DNA of 64,000 nucleotides from Oscillospiraceae bacterium. GTDB taxonomy: Bacteria > Bacillota > Clostridia > Oscillospirales > Ruminococcaceae. Made by a program: the position numbers and the translations under genes. Shown in pieces: positions 1-11,364 of the stretch. Position 1 is the first letter of the stretch; every line of letters starts with the position of its first letter. Below the pieces are notes generated by a model, which worked only from the letters and a program-made list of their open reading frames with translations, was not told the DNA's origin and ran no database searches. The stretch is taken from positions 62,001 through 126,000 of the forward strand of contig JAFZPP010000025.1 in assembly GCA_017550285.1 (NCBI GenBank), written 5' to 3'.

Positions 1-612
1 GCCGCGGACAATGTCGTGACGTTCAAGCAGGTTGTCAGCACGGTCGCCGCAAGGAACGGGCTCTGGGCATCCTTCTCGCCGAAGCCGATGGAAGGCGAAG
101 CAGGCAACGGGTTCCATATCAATATTTCGCTTGCGCGTATTTCGGACGGCACAGTTCCGGAGGAATCTGTGCTCTGTTCGTTTATGGCAGGTCTGCTTGC
201 GCATGCGCCGGAAATGACCACCGTGCTGAATCCGCTTGCGGAATCCTATGCGCGGCTCGGTAAGGACAAGGCGCCGAACCGTGTTTCGTGGTCGCCGAAC
301 AACCGCTCGCAGCTGATCCGTATTCCGGCTGCGGACGCCTCACATCAGCGCATGGAGCTGCGCTCACCGGATGCATCCTGCAATCCGTATCTTGCGTTTG
401 CGCTCGTGATGCGCGCCGGTCTCGACGGCATTCTGCGCGGTCTGACATCGCCGCCGCCCTGCAATCAGAATCTGCTGGATGCTACTGCGGAAACCGCGGG
501 TCAATTTCCCAGACTGCCCGCCGATCTGCGGACTGCGCGGGATCTTGCGGCAGCAAGTGAATTTATGAAGGCGTCTCTGCCTGCGCATCTGTTTGATGCG
601 TATACGGAGTGA
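1..612 (+). CDS. glnA: Glutamine synthetase type I, C-terminal part (cut by window start)
   Basis: The reading frame is open from base 1, so the gene starts upstream; 203 residues are visible. GSI catalytic-domain signatures are present: SFSPKP, the GNGFHINISL strand, NR(S)QLIRIPA and the RMELRSPDASCNPYLAFA stretch near the substrate-binding Arg and metal ligands. The enzyme makes glutamine from glutamate, ammonia and ATP in the cytosol. The next gene, an ANTAR regulator, follows after 6 bases and probably shares its transcript. Family assignment is firm; the missing N-terminal half prevents judging regulation or subtype. Confidence 0.93.
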   Translation, partial: AADNVVTFKQVVSTVAARNGLWASFSPKPMEGEAGNGFHINISLARISDGTVPEESVLCSFMAGLLAHAPEMTTVLNPLAESYARLGKDKAPNRVSWSPNNRSQLIRIPAADASHQRMELRSPDASCNPYLAFALVMRAGLDGILRGLTSPPPCNQNLLDATAETAGQFPRLPADLRTARDLAAASEFMKASLPAHLFDAYTE

Positions 613-618
613 CGGCTC

Positions 619-1209
619 ATGCTGACACGCTTTGCGCAGAAAGAGGTTTTCGTCATTTCCTCGAACGAGAATTTTCATCGCTATGTGCGCGAGAATTTGC
701 CCGACGGTGATTTTACCGTGACCGGCTGTGCGGATTCCTGCACGGAAGCGCGTCAAAAAATGATGGGCAGCCGATGTGCGGTTGTGCTGATCAATATTCC
801 GCTTTCGGATGAATGCGGCACCGAGCTTGCAAGCGATCTCGCGGAAAATACGCCGTCCTCTGTGATAGCTGTCGTAAAAAATGAGCAGGAGCCGGAATTC
901 CGGCAGTCGCTCGAACCGGCAGGTATCTTTGTCCTCGGCAGACCGTTTCCGCATACCTCGTTTCATCAGGCACTCTATGACGCGGCATCGGCATATGCGC
1001 GAACGCAGATCATGTCGCAGGAAAATCAGCGTCTGCAAATCAAGCTGATCGACCTGCGTATTGTCAACCGCGCGAAATATGCACTGATCCAGTATCTCGG
1101 CATGACCGAGGAGCAGGCGCATAAATATATCGAGCAGCAGGCGATGAATCAGCGGATATCCAAACGCACTGCTGCGGAAAATATCCTAAAAACCTATGAG
1201 AATCATTAA
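619..1209 (+). CDS. ANTAR-domain antiterminator with pseudo-receiver domain
   Basis: A 196-residue protein with an N-terminal CheY-like fold (about 1-125) and a C-terminal ANTAR RNA-binding helix bundle (about 138-192; QYLGMTEEQAHKYIEQQAM is typical). The strand that normally ends in the phospho-acceptor Asp reads VVLINIP, so Asn59 stands where Asp is expected; the receiver is probably not phosphorylated in the classical way. A GGAG overlapping the glnA stop serves as ribosome site. ANTAR proteins bind paired hexaloop hairpins and prevent termination; a matching structure lies just downstream, before glnN (1299-1350). The context between two glutamine synthetases suggests nitrogen-responsive control of glnN. 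Confidence 0.88.
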   Translation: MLTRFAQKEVFVISSNENFHRYVRENLPDGDFTVTGCADSCTEARQKMMGSRCAVVLINIPLSDECGTELASDLAENTPSSVIAVVKNEQEPEFRQSLEPAGIFVLGRPFPHTSFHQALYDAASAYARTQIMSQENQRLQIKLIDLRIVNRAKYALIQYLGMTEEQAHKYIEQQAMNQRISKRTAAENILKTYENH

Positions 1210-1256
1210 GATACTCTGGGCAATCTGTCAAACCTTGTGAAATTTCTGTCAGACTC

Positions 1257-1285
1257 TTGACAATCACGAAAAAATGTGCTATCAT
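1257..1285 (+). promoter_or_regulatory. Sigma-A type promoter of glnN
   Basis: TTGACA at 1257-1262, 17-bp spacer, TATCAT at 1280-1285. The predicted start near 1291-1293 puts the ANTAR-like hairpins at the very 5' end of the glnN leader. Confidence 0.75.
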
Positions 1286-1298
1286 GTAACACAGAAAA

Positions 1299-1350
1299 CA
1301 GCAATGGCGCTGCTTCGGGAAGATTCCCGAAATGCCGTTGCTGTTTTTTT
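1299..1350 (+). promoter_or_regulatory. Candidate ANTAR-responsive antiterminator/terminator in the glnN leader
   Basis: Two exclusive folds can be read. Fold 1: hairpin CAGC-AAUGGC-GCTG (1299-1312), whose six-base loop has A at position 1 and G at 4 as in ANTAR targets, followed by TTCGGG-AAGAUU-CCCGAA (1314-1331), also a six-base loop starting with A but lacking G4. Fold 2: CAGCAATGGC (1299-1308) pairs with GCCGTTGCTG (1334-1343), enclosing the second hairpin and running into a seven-T tract, a classical intrinsic terminator. Formation of the first hairpin destroys the terminator. The ANTAR gene is immediately upstream and glnN immediately downstream. The terminator is clear; ANTAR control is inferred. 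Confidence 0.65.
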
Positions 1351-1477
1351 ATTTGTCCGAAATCCCGTTTTCGCGCGGAAACGGTGATACAGGAACTGTA
1401 AGCGCTTTACTTTCCAACCGGAGAGCTTTTAATTCAATGGCTGCGGGTTCAGCCCGCCGCAGAAAGGATGTATTATT

Positions 1478-3547
<2,070 letters not shown>

Positions 3548-3567
3548 AATTATAAGAATCTTGCGGT

Positions 3568-3592
3568 GCCGCATTGCATTCAGCAATGCGGC
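3568..3592 (+). other. Perfect 10-bp hairpin between glnN and carA
   Basis: GCCGCATTGC, five-base loop, GCAATGCGGC. No U-tract follows, so it is not a standard terminator; it may be an mRNA-stabilising or processing structure at the glnN 3' end or in the carA leader. Confidence 0.5.
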
Positions 3593-3619
3593 TCGCCGTG
3601 TAACATCAGGAGTGAGGAA

Positions 3620-4723
3620 ATGAACGGTATGGATAGATGTAAGGGCTTTCTGGTACTTGAAAACGGCATGATCTTTCCCGGCATCCGGTGTGGTTCCTGT
3701 GAGAATGTGACTGCGGAGATTGTCTTTGCGACCGGTATGAACGGGTATCTCGAAACACTGACCGACCCGAGCTATTACGGGCAGGCAGTTGTGCAGACCT
3801 TTCCGCTGATCGGAAATTACGGCGTGATACCGGAGGATTTTGAATCCCGTAAACCGTATTTATTTGCTTATATTGCTTCGGAGATTTGCGATGCGCCGTC
3901 AAATTTCCGCTGCAAGGGAAAGCTCGCCGATTGGCTTGCGGAACAGCAGATTCCGGCGCTGACCGGCGTGGACACGCGAACATTAACGCGCGTACTCAGA
4001 GATCACGGTACAATGAACGGCATGATCTGCAATTCACCGGATGAAGCGGATTTATCGAAAATACGCGCATATCGTGTGACGGATGCGGTGAAGAATACGA
4101 CCTGTGAAACGGCATATACGCTCGGCGAAGCAGATGCAGCATATCATGTGGCACTGCTTGATTACGGTGCGAAATCAAATATTGCAAGGGAACTTGTAAA
4201 GCGCGGCTGCCGCGTAACCGTCCTTCCGGCATATACAAAATGCGAGAATATTGCGGCATTGCATCCGGACGGCATTATGCTTTCCAACGGTGCAGGCAAT
4301 CCGGCGGATAATCCGGAGATCATCGCAGAGCTACAGAAAATTATGACGCTCAATATCCCGATGATGGCAATCTGTCTCGGACATCAGCTTCTCGCTCTTG
4401 CGAACGGCATTCCGACCGCAAAGCTCAAATTCGGACACCGCGGCGCAAATCAGCCGGTACGCAATCTGCAAACAAACCGTATGGCGGTGACAACGCAGAA
4501 TCACGGCTATCAGGTGCAATATAATCCAAATGACGCGCATTGCAGCGATACAGCAGATCTGCTGTATGTCAACATCAATGACAACACATGTGAAGGGCTG
4601 CGTTACAAAAAGATTCCGGCATTATCGGTACAGTTTCATCCGGAGGCTTGTGCCGGACCGCAGGATACAGCGTTCATTTTCGATGAGTTCTTGGAGACTA
4701 TGGAGGTGCAGAAATGCCGCTGA
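3620..4723 (+). CDS. carA: Carbamoyl-phosphate synthase small (glutaminase) subunit
   Basis: 367 residues from the ATG at 3620, chosen because AGGAG lies 7 bases upstream; an in-frame upstream extension to 3566 lacks support. The N-terminal CPSase small-chain domain (LVLENGMIFPG...) is followed by a class I glutamine amidotransferase with nucleophile Cys252 in AICLGHQLL and His340/Glu342 in QFHPEA. It hydrolyses glutamine and passes ammonia to CarB. It overlaps carB by 10 bases, so the two are translationally coupled. Carbamoyl phosphate feeds arginine and pyrimidine synthesis. Confidence 0.95.
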   Translation: MNGMDRCKGFLVLENGMIFPGIRCGSCENVTAEIVFATGMNGYLETLTDPSYYGQAVVQTFPLIGNYGVIPEDFESRKPYLFAYIASEICDAPSNFRCKGKLADWLAEQQIPALTGVDTRTLTRVLRDHGTMNGMICNSPDEADLSKIRAYRVTDAVKNTTCETAYTLGEADAAYHVALLDYGAKSNIARELVKRGCRVTVLPAYTKCENIAALHPDGIMLSNGAGNPADNPEIIAELQKIMTLNIPMMAICLGHQLLALANGIPTAKLKFGHRGANQPVRNLQTNRMAVTTQNHGYQVQYNPNDAHCSDTADLLYVNINDNTCEGLRYKKIPALSVQFHPEACAGPQDTAFIFDEFLETMEVQKCR

Positions 4724-7700
4724 ATCGTGATATTCATAAGGTGCTCGTCATTGGCTCCGGTCCGATTGTGATCGGTCAGGCGGCAGAATTTGACTATTCC
4801 GGCACACAGGCATGCCGCGCGCTGAAAGAGGACGGCATCGAGGTCGTGCTGGTCAATTCCAATCCTGCGACGATCATGACGGACAGCCAGATTGCCGATA
4901 AAATTTATATGGAGCCTTTGAAAACTGAGGTCATCAAGCGCATCTGCCTGAAAGAAAAGCCGGACAGTATTCTCTCGGGACTCGGCGGTCAGACCGGACT
5001 GAATCTCTGCGCGGAGCTTGCAGAAAGCGGCTTTCTGGCGAAGCACGGCATCCGGCTGCTCGGTGCAAATCCTGAGACAATCGCCCGTGCGGAGGATCGC
5101 AAGCTGTTTAAGGAAACGATGGACAGCATCGGGCAGCCCTGCATTCCGTCGGGGATTGCGGAGGACATGGATACCGCGCGGCAGATCGCTGCGGAGATCG
5201 GTTATCCGGTGATCATCCGCCCCGCATTCACGCTCGGCGGAACGGGCGGCGGCATCGCGGATACGCCGGAAGAATTTGACAATATTGCGGAGAACGGTCT
5301 GCGTCTTTCACCGATTCATCAGATCCTTGTGGAACGCTGTATTGCGGGCTGGAAGGAGATTGAATTTGAGATCGTGCGCGACGCAGACGGCAATAAAATC
5401 ACCGTTTGTTCCATGGAGAATTTCGATCCGGTCGGCATTCATACCGGTGACTCGATTGTCATTGCACCGGCTGTCACGCTTTCGGACAAAGAGTATCAGA
5501 TGCTGCGTACTGCCGCGTTGAAAATCGCGGAGGTACTGAAAATTGAAGGCGGCTGCAACTGCCAGTTTGCGCTGAATCCGGATTCGTTTGAATATGCCGT
5601 CATTGAGGTCAATCCGCGTGTATCGCGATCCTCTGCGCTTGCATCGAAGGCGACCGGTTATCCGATTGCAAAGGTTGCAGCAAAGATCGCCGTCGGTTAC
5701 CGTTTATATGAAATTGCAAACAAAGTCACCGGCAAAACGACCGCTGCCTTTGAGCCTGCTTTGGACTATGTTGCGGTCAAGATGCCGAAGTTCCCGTTTG
5801 AGAAATTTGCCGGTGCATCGCATCGTCTCGGTACGCAGATGAAGGCGACCGGCGAGGTCATGGCGATTTCCGATACCTTTGAATCGGCGCTGCTGAAAGC
5901 GCTGCGCGGCGCGGAAGTCAAGCACAGTGCGCTGCTGGTTCGTGATTTGCGCAGTGTTTCAGATGATGAACTGCGGGAACATCTGATTCATGCGGATGAT
6001 ATTCGGTTGTTCGCTGTTTCTGAGTGTTTCCGGCGGGGTATGACTGTTGCTGAAATCCACGCATTATCGAAGATTGACGCATGGTTTCTCAGCAAAATTG
6101 AAACCTTAATCAAAACAGAATGTAAACTTGAAGCAGAGCCGCTGACAGACGAATTGTACCGTACTGCAAAGCGCTTCGGATATCCGGATACGACGGTCAA
6201 AGCGATTTCAAATCACGATCTGCCCGTAAAACGAATTCGTCCGGTTTATCGCATGGTCGATACCTGCGCCGGAGAATTTGCAGCGGAAACGCCGTATTTC
6301 TACGGCGTATATCAGCCGGATGCGATGCCGGAATCTAACGAAGCTGCGCATTTTCTCAGCGGTCGGGCGCATCAGACGGTTGTCGTGCTCGGCAGCGGTC
6401 CGATCCGGATCGGGCAGGGTATTGAGTTCGATTATTCGGCGGTGCACTGCGTGCAGGTGCTGAAAAATGCAGGCTATGAGGTTGTGCTGATCAACAACAA
6501 TCCGGAGACGGTTTCGACTGATTTTGATACTGCCGACCGTCTGTATTTTGAACCGCTGACGCCGGAGGATGTGCTCTCGATTCTGGATCTTGAACAGCCT
6601 GTCGGCGTTGTGACGGCATTCGGCGGACAGACCGCGATCCGGCTTGCGCGCACGATTGAGGAAGCCGGTTATACGCTGCTCGGCGCGACCGCGGACAGCA
6701 TTGATCTTGCGGAGGACCGCGAGCGCTTTGATGCACTGCTTGAATCGCTGCAAATCGAACGTCCCCGCGGATGCACGGTCAACACGCTGGACGAAGCTGC
6801 GGACGCCGTGAAAACGCTCGGACTGCCGGTTCTGGTTCGTCCGTCCTATGTGCTCGGCGGTCAGAATATGAACATTGCATTTGAAGAAAACGACGTATAT
6901 GCGTTCATGCAGCATATTCTTGAGGACGGCATCGACAACCCTGTGCTGATCGACCAGTACATCCGCGGCACGGAGATTGAGGTTGATGCGATCTGTGACG
7001 GAACCGATATCCTCATCCCGGGCATCATGGAGCATATCGAGCGGACCGGCGTGCATTCCGGTGACTCGATCGCAATTTGCCCGCCGGTACATATTGATGA
7101 TGATATGCGAAAGAAAATCCTCACAGATACGAAGAAAATCTGCCTCGGACTGCATGCGGTCGGACTGATCAATCTGCAATATATTGTCAAAGGACAGTCG
7201 CTGTATGTGATTGAGGTCAACCCGCGCGCGTCGAGAACGGTTCCGTTTATGAGCAAGCTGACGGGTCTGCCGCTCTGTGACTGTGCGATGCGCGTCTGCC
7301 TCGGCGAGCGGCTCAGTGAAATGGAATACGGCACGGGCTACTACAAAACACCGCCGTTTACCGCAGTCAAGGTTCCGGTTTTCTCGTTCCAGAAAATCGG
7401 CGGCGAATCGCAGTTAGGACCCGAAATGAAATCGACCGGCGAGGTCATCGGCATCGGCAAAACGCTGACCGAAGCGCTCTACAAAGGGCTTCGTGCGGCG
7501 GGCTACAGACTCGAAGAAAACGGCAAAAAAACAAACGGCGTTCTTCTGACGGTCTGCGATGCGGATAAACCGGATATCGTCGAAATTGCGCGGAAATTCG
7601 CAAGACTTGATTTCAAATTGTACGCGACGGAGGGGACTGCGGATGCGCTGGAAAAAGCCGGTCTTTCGGTGTACAAATTGAAGAAGCTGCATTCCGGCGA

Positions 7701-8775
7701 TACCGAAACCTTTACGCTGATGGAAAACGGCACGATCCGCTATATTGTATCGACGGATGCGAATGCACGCATGGCTGCCCGTGACGGTGCGAAGATTCGC
7801 AAGAAGGCGGTCGAGCTCGGCATTCCGTGTCTGACATGCACCGATACCGCGGCAGCAGTTGCAAACTGCCTGCACACGGGCTATCGGGATTCCAATGTGG
7901 AGCTGATGAACATGAATTCTCTGCGCACGGCAAAGCGCCGCATTCCGTTTGTGAAAATGCACGGCTGCGGCAATGATTATATCTATGTCAACTGTATGGA
8001 AAAGCGCATATCTGCGCCCGAATCACTGTCTGTTCAATTATCTGACCGCCATTTCGGCATCGGCGGTGACGGACTTGTTCTGATCGAAAGCTCCGACTGT
8101 GCGGATGCGAAAATGCGGATGTTCAATCTGGACGGCAGTGAAGGAAATATGTGCGGCAATGCAATTCGCTGCGTCGCAAAATATCTCTATGACAACGGAA
8201 TCTGCCCGAAAAAGGAGATTGTGATTGAGACGAAAAGCGGTCTGCGGACTGTGACGGTTACAACGCAGAACGGCTTGGTCACGCGCGCATCGGTTGACAT
8301 GGGCAAAGCGATTTTTGATACGAAACAGATTCCGGTGCAGTTTGCGGCAACTGAGATGATCGCAGCGCCGCTGACCGTCAGCGGAAAATCGTATACCGTC
8401 ACCTGTGTATCCATGGGCAACCCGCACTGCGTCGTATTCGGCGACAATCCCGAGCTGCTCGATCTTGCGGCGGTCGGTCCGGAATTCGAGCATCATCCGG
8501 CGTTTCCGGAGCAGGTGAATACGGAGTTTGTGCAGGTCATTGACGATCATACGCTGCGGATGCGCGTCTGGGAACGCGGTTCCGGCGAGACAATGGCATG
8601 CGGTACGGGCGCCTGCGCGACGGTCGCGGCAGCGGTGAAAAACGGCTTCTGCAAGCCGGATACCGATGTCACGGTGCATCTGAACGGTGGCGATCTGATC
8701 GTTCGTTATTCCGAAAATACGGTCACAATGACCGGTGAAGCGGTGCTGATTTTCAGCGGAGAAATTGAGGTGTGA
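4714..8775 (+). CDS. carB-dapF: CarB-DapF fusion: carbamoyl-phosphate synthase large subunit with C-terminal diaminopimelate epimerase
   Basis: One open frame of 1353 codons. Residues 1 to about 1065 are a complete CarB: two ATP-grasp halves (VIGSGPIVIGQAAEFDYSG near 11 and VLGSGPIRIGQGIEFDYSA near 553) and an MGS-like allosteric domain (about 940-1060). Residues from about 1070 to 1353 are a complete DapF, opening with FVKMHGCGNDYIYVN and carrying both catalytic cysteines, Cys1147 in NMCGNA and Cys1296 in ACGTGAC. The expected CarB stop is missing. In-frame ATGs at 7906 and 7912, the latter 9 bases after GGAG (7899-7902), could still start a separate DapF. DapF makes meso-DAP, and dapL and lysA follow directly. 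I infer either a real bifunctional protein or a fused ORF with internal initiation. Confidence 0.92.
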   Translation: MPLNRDIHKVLVIGSGPIVIGQAAEFDYSGTQACRALKEDGIEVVLVNSNPATIMTDSQIADKIYMEPLKTEVIKRICLKEKPDSILSGLGGQTGLNLCAELAESGFLAKHGIRLLGANPETIARAEDRKLFKETMDSIGQPCIPSGIAEDMDTARQIAAEIGYPVIIRPAFTLGGTGGGIADTPEEFDNIAENGLRLSPIHQILVERCIAGWKEIEFEIVRDADGNKITVCSMENFDPVGIHTGDSIVIAPAVTLSDKEYQMLRTAALKIAEVLKIEGGCNCQFALNPDSFEYAVIEVNPRVSRSSALASKATGYPIAKVAAKIAVGYRLYEIANKVTGKTTAAFEPALDYVAVKMPKFPFEKFAGASHRLGTQMKATGEVMAISDTFESALLKALRGAEVKHSALLVRDLRSVSDDELREHLIHADDIRLFAVSECFRRGMTVAEIHALSKIDAWFLSKIETLIKTECKLEAEPLTDELYRTAKRFGYPDTTVKAISNHDLPVKRIRPVYRMVDTCAGEFAAETPYFYGVYQPDAMPESNEAAHFLSGRAHQTVVVLGSGPIRIGQGIEFDYSAVHCVQVLKNAGYEVVLINNNPETVSTDFDTADRLYFEPLTPEDVLSILDLEQPVGVVTAFGGQTAIRLARTIEEAGYTLLGATADSIDLAEDRERFDALLESLQIERPRGCTVNTLDEAADAVKTLGLPVLVRPSYVLGGQNMNIAFEENDVYAFMQHILEDGIDNPVLIDQYIRGTEIEVDAICDGTDILIPGIMEHIERTGVHSGDSIAICPPVHIDDDMRKKILTDTKKICLGLHAVGLINLQYIVKGQSLYVIEVNPRASRTVPFMSKLTGLPLCDCAMRVCLGERLSEMEYGTGYYKTPPFTAVKVPVFSFQKIGGESQLGPEMKSTGEVIGIGKTLTEALYKGLRAAGYRLEENGKKTNGVLLTVCDADKPDIVEIARKFARLDFKLYATEGTADALEKAGLSVYKLKKLHSGDTETFTLMENGTIRYIVSTDANARMAARDGAKIRKKAVELGIPCLTCTDTAAAVANCLHTGYRDSNVELMNMNSLRTAKRRIPFVKMHGCGNDYIYVNCMEKRISAPESLSVQLSDRHFGIGGDGLVLIESSDCADAKMRMFNLDGSEGNMCGNAIRCVAKYLYDNGICPKKEIVIETKSGLRTVTVTTQNGLVTRASVDMGKAIFDTKQIPVQFAATEMIAAPLTVSGKSYTVTCVSMGNPHCVVFGDNPELLDLAAVGPEFEHHPAFPEQVNTEFVQVIDDHTLRMRVWERGSGETMACGTGACATVAAAVKNGFCKPDTDVTVHLNGGDLIVRYSENTVTMTGEAVLIFSGEIEV

Positions 8776-8778
8776 AGT

Positions 8779-9954
8779 ATGAAAGTGAATCATCATGCGC
8801 TCGAATTAGAGCAGAATTATCTGTTTTCGGAGGTTGCAAAGCGCATTCGTGCGTTTCAGGCAGCAAATCCGGAACGTGAACTGTTAAAACTCAGCATCGG
8901 CGATGTGACCCGTCCGCTGGCGAAGATTATCACCGATGAAATGAAAGCGGCTGCGGAGGAAATGTCCCATGCAGAGACCTTTCACGGCTACGGTGCCGAG
9001 CAGGGCGAGCCGTTTCTCCGTGAAGCGATTGCGGCGTATTATCAGAAGCGCGGCATTGCGGTCGATGCGGAGGATGTATTCATCAGCGACGGCGCAAAAT
9101 GTGATCTCGGCAATCTCTGCGATCTGTTTGATGCGGATAATACCGTGCTGCTTCCGAATCCGGTATATCCGGTTTACTACGATACGAGCATTATGTCCGG
9201 ACGCCGTGTGATATTTGCAGACGGTACAAAGGAAAACGGCTTCCTGCCGATGCCGTCGGAGCAGGTTCATGCGGATATCATTTATCTCTGCTCGCCGAAC
9301 AATCCGACCGGTGCGGTTTATACGAAGGAACAGCTTGCCGAATGGGTTGCATATGCGCAGAAGAATCACGCATTGATTCTGTTTGATTCGGCATATGAGG
9401 CATATATCCGCGACCCTGCACTTCCGCACAGTATCTTCGAGATCGAAGGTGCAGAGACCTGTGCAATCGAAATCAATTCGCTCTCGAAGACCGCAGGCTT
9501 CACGGGTGTCCGCTGCGGCTGGACGGTTGTCCCGCGTACACTGCAATTTGAAGCGTCGCTGCATGATATGTGGTTCCGCCGCATGGCGACAAAATACAAC
9601 GGCACCTCGTATATTATCCAGCGTGCTGCGGCAAAGGTCTTCACGGATGAAGGACTTGCGGCGGTGCATCAGGATATTGATTATTATATGGAAAATGCGC
9701 GGATCATCAAGGCGGCGCTGACGAAGGCGGGGATTCATTCGGTCGGCGGTGAGAATGCGCCGTATGTCTGGATGCAGTGCCCGAATCTCGCCGATTCATG
9801 GGCGTATTTTGATTATTTGCTCAATACCTACGGCATTGCCGGAACACCGGGCGTCGGCTTCGGTACGGCAGGGCAGGGCTGGCTGCGGTTCTCGTCATTC
9901 GGCACGCGGGAGACCGTCGAAAAGGCTGCGGCTTATCTGGCTGCTTTGCAGTGA
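8779..9954 (+). CDS. dapL: LL-diaminopimelate aminotransferase
   Basis: 391 residues, fold-type I PLP aminotransferase of the DapL class: N-terminus NYLFSEVAKRI, LSIGDVTRPL, the FHGYGAEQG loop, YLCSPNNPTGA, and the Schiff-base lysine Lys237 in SLSKTAGFTGVRCGW. It converts tetrahydrodipicolinate directly to LL-DAP using glutamate, bypassing the acylated intermediates. It starts 3 bases after carB-dapF with a GAGGTG ribosome site inside the preceding stop region. Its product is the substrate of the DapF domain immediately upstream, so gene order matches pathway order. Confidence 0.95.
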   Translation: MKVNHHALELEQNYLFSEVAKRIRAFQAANPERELLKLSIGDVTRPLAKIITDEMKAAAEEMSHAETFHGYGAEQGEPFLREAIAAYYQKRGIAVDAEDVFISDGAKCDLGNLCDLFDADNTVLLPNPVYPVYYDTSIMSGRRVIFADGTKENGFLPMPSEQVHADIIYLCSPNNPTGAVYTKEQLAEWVAYAQKNHALILFDSAYEAYIRDPALPHSIFEIEGAETCAIEINSLSKTAGFTGVRCGWTVVPRTLQFEASLHDMWFRRMATKYNGTSYIIQRAAAKVFTDEGLAAVHQDIDYYMENARIIKAALTKAGIHSVGGENAPYVWMQCPNLADSWAYFDYLLNTYGIAGTPGVGFGTAGQGWLRFSSFGTRETVEKAAAYLAALQ

Positions 9955-10035
9955 CAGCATACGCAAACTGACAGGATTATTTGATGCAGAACGCACAGAC
10001 TGCGGAAATTGACCGCATTTGTAAGGAGTAAGGAA

Positions 10036-11304
10036 ATGAAAAAAGTACCGTTTATCACAAAATCACAGGCAGAGGAAATCGCTGCGCAGTATCCGACGCC
10101 GTTTCATATTTATGACGAGCGCGGCATCCGTGAAAATGCACGGCTTGTAAAGCAGGCATTTGCGTGGAACAAGGGCTACCGTGAGTATTTTGCCGTCAAG
10201 GCGACGCCGAATCCGTTTATCCTCAAAATATTGCAGGAGGAGGGCTGCGGCGTGGACTGCTCCTCGTTGACCGAGCTGCAAATGGCGGATGCCTGCGGCT
10301 TTTCCGGCAGTGATATTATGTTTTCATCGAATGTCACGCCCGCGGCGGATTATCAGCTTGCCTATCAGCTCGGCGCGTACATCAATCTCGATGATCTGAC
10401 CCATATTGACTATCTCGATCAGCTGACAGGCATTCCGGAAACAATCTGCTGCCGGTTCAATGCAGGCGGCGATTTCAAGATTTCGACATTTGTTATGGAT
10501 AAGCCGCAGGATGCAAAATACGGCTTCACGCGCGAGCAGATGTTTGAGGGCTTCCGTAAGCTGATGCAGAAGGGCGCAAAGCATTTCGGCATTCATGCAT
10601 TTCTTGCCTCGAATACTGTGACGAATGAATATTATCCGACGCTTGCAAAGCAGATGTTCCAGCTTGCAGCTGATCTGAAACAGGAGACCGGCGCGGATAT
10701 CCGGTTTATCAATCTCTCCGGCGGTGTCGGCATTGCGTACAAGCCGGATCAGACGCCGAATGATATTCTGGCAATCGGCGAGGGCGTCCGGAAGGTGTAC
10801 GAGGAAATACTGGTTCCGGCAGGGCTCGGCGACGTCGTCATTTTCACGGAAATGGGCAGATTCATGCTCGGTCCGTATGGCGCACTGGTGACACGGGTGT
10901 TGCATCAGAAGCATATTTATAAGGAATATGTCGGATGCGATGCGTGTGCGGCGAACCTGATGCGTCCGGCGATGTACGGTGCGTATCATCATATCACGGT
11001 ACTCGGCAAGGAAGATGAACCGTGTACCTATCTCTGCGATGTGACGGGCGGACTTTGCGAGAATAACGATAAATTTGCGATTGACCGGATGCTGCCGCCT
11101 GTGGAGATCGGCGATCTGCTGTATATTCACGATGCCGGTGCGCACGGCTTTTCCATGGGCTATAATTATAACGGAAAGCTGCGTTCTGCGGAACTGCTGC
11201 TCTGTGAGGACGGCAGCGTGAAGATGATTCGCCGTGCCGAAACGCCGGCAGATTATTTTGCGACATTCGATTTCTGCGATGTCATGGACAGATACCGGAA
11301 ATGA
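10036..11304 (+). CDS. lysA: Diaminopimelate decarboxylase
   Basis: 422 residues from ATG 10036, preceded by AAGGAG at 10023-10028; a longer TTG-start frame from 10009 is less likely. Fold-type III PLP enzyme (alanine-racemase-like barrel plus C-terminal beta domain): PLP lysine Lys55 in YFAVKATPNP, GCGVDCSSLTEL, NLSGGVGIAY, and the conserved C-terminal CDACAANLMRP and YNGKLRSAELL. It decarboxylates meso-DAP to lysine. Last gene of the glnN-to-lysA stretch; a strong terminator follows. The unusual spacing of some motifs places it in the branch common in Firmicutes with DapL. Confidence 0.92.
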   Translation: MKKVPFITKSQAEEIAAQYPTPFHIYDERGIRENARLVKQAFAWNKGYREYFAVKATPNPFILKILQEEGCGVDCSSLTELQMADACGFSGSDIMFSSNVTPAADYQLAYQLGAYINLDDLTHIDYLDQLTGIPETICCRFNAGGDFKISTFVMDKPQDAKYGFTREQMFEGFRKLMQKGAKHFGIHAFLASNTVTNEYYPTLAKQMFQLAADLKQETGADIRFINLSGGVGIAYKPDQTPNDILAIGEGVRKVYEEILVPAGLGDVVIFTEMGRFMLGPYGALVTRVLHQKHIYKEYVGCDACAANLMRPAMYGAYHHITVLGKEDEPCTYLCDVTGGLCENNDKFAIDRMLPPVEIGDLLYIHDAGAHGFSMGYNYNGKLRSAELLLCEDGSVKMIRRAETPADYFATFDFCDVMDRYRK

Positions 11305-11327
11305 TCGTATATCATAAAGATTCAACG

Positions 11328-11358
11328 GGAACCGACACAGTGCCGGTTCCTGTTTTTT
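11328..11358 (+). terminator. Intrinsic terminator after lysA
   Basis: GGAACCG (11328-11334) pairs with CGGTTCC (11344-11350), followed by TG and a run of seven T. Confidence 0.88.
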
Positions 11359-11364
11359 TGCGTC

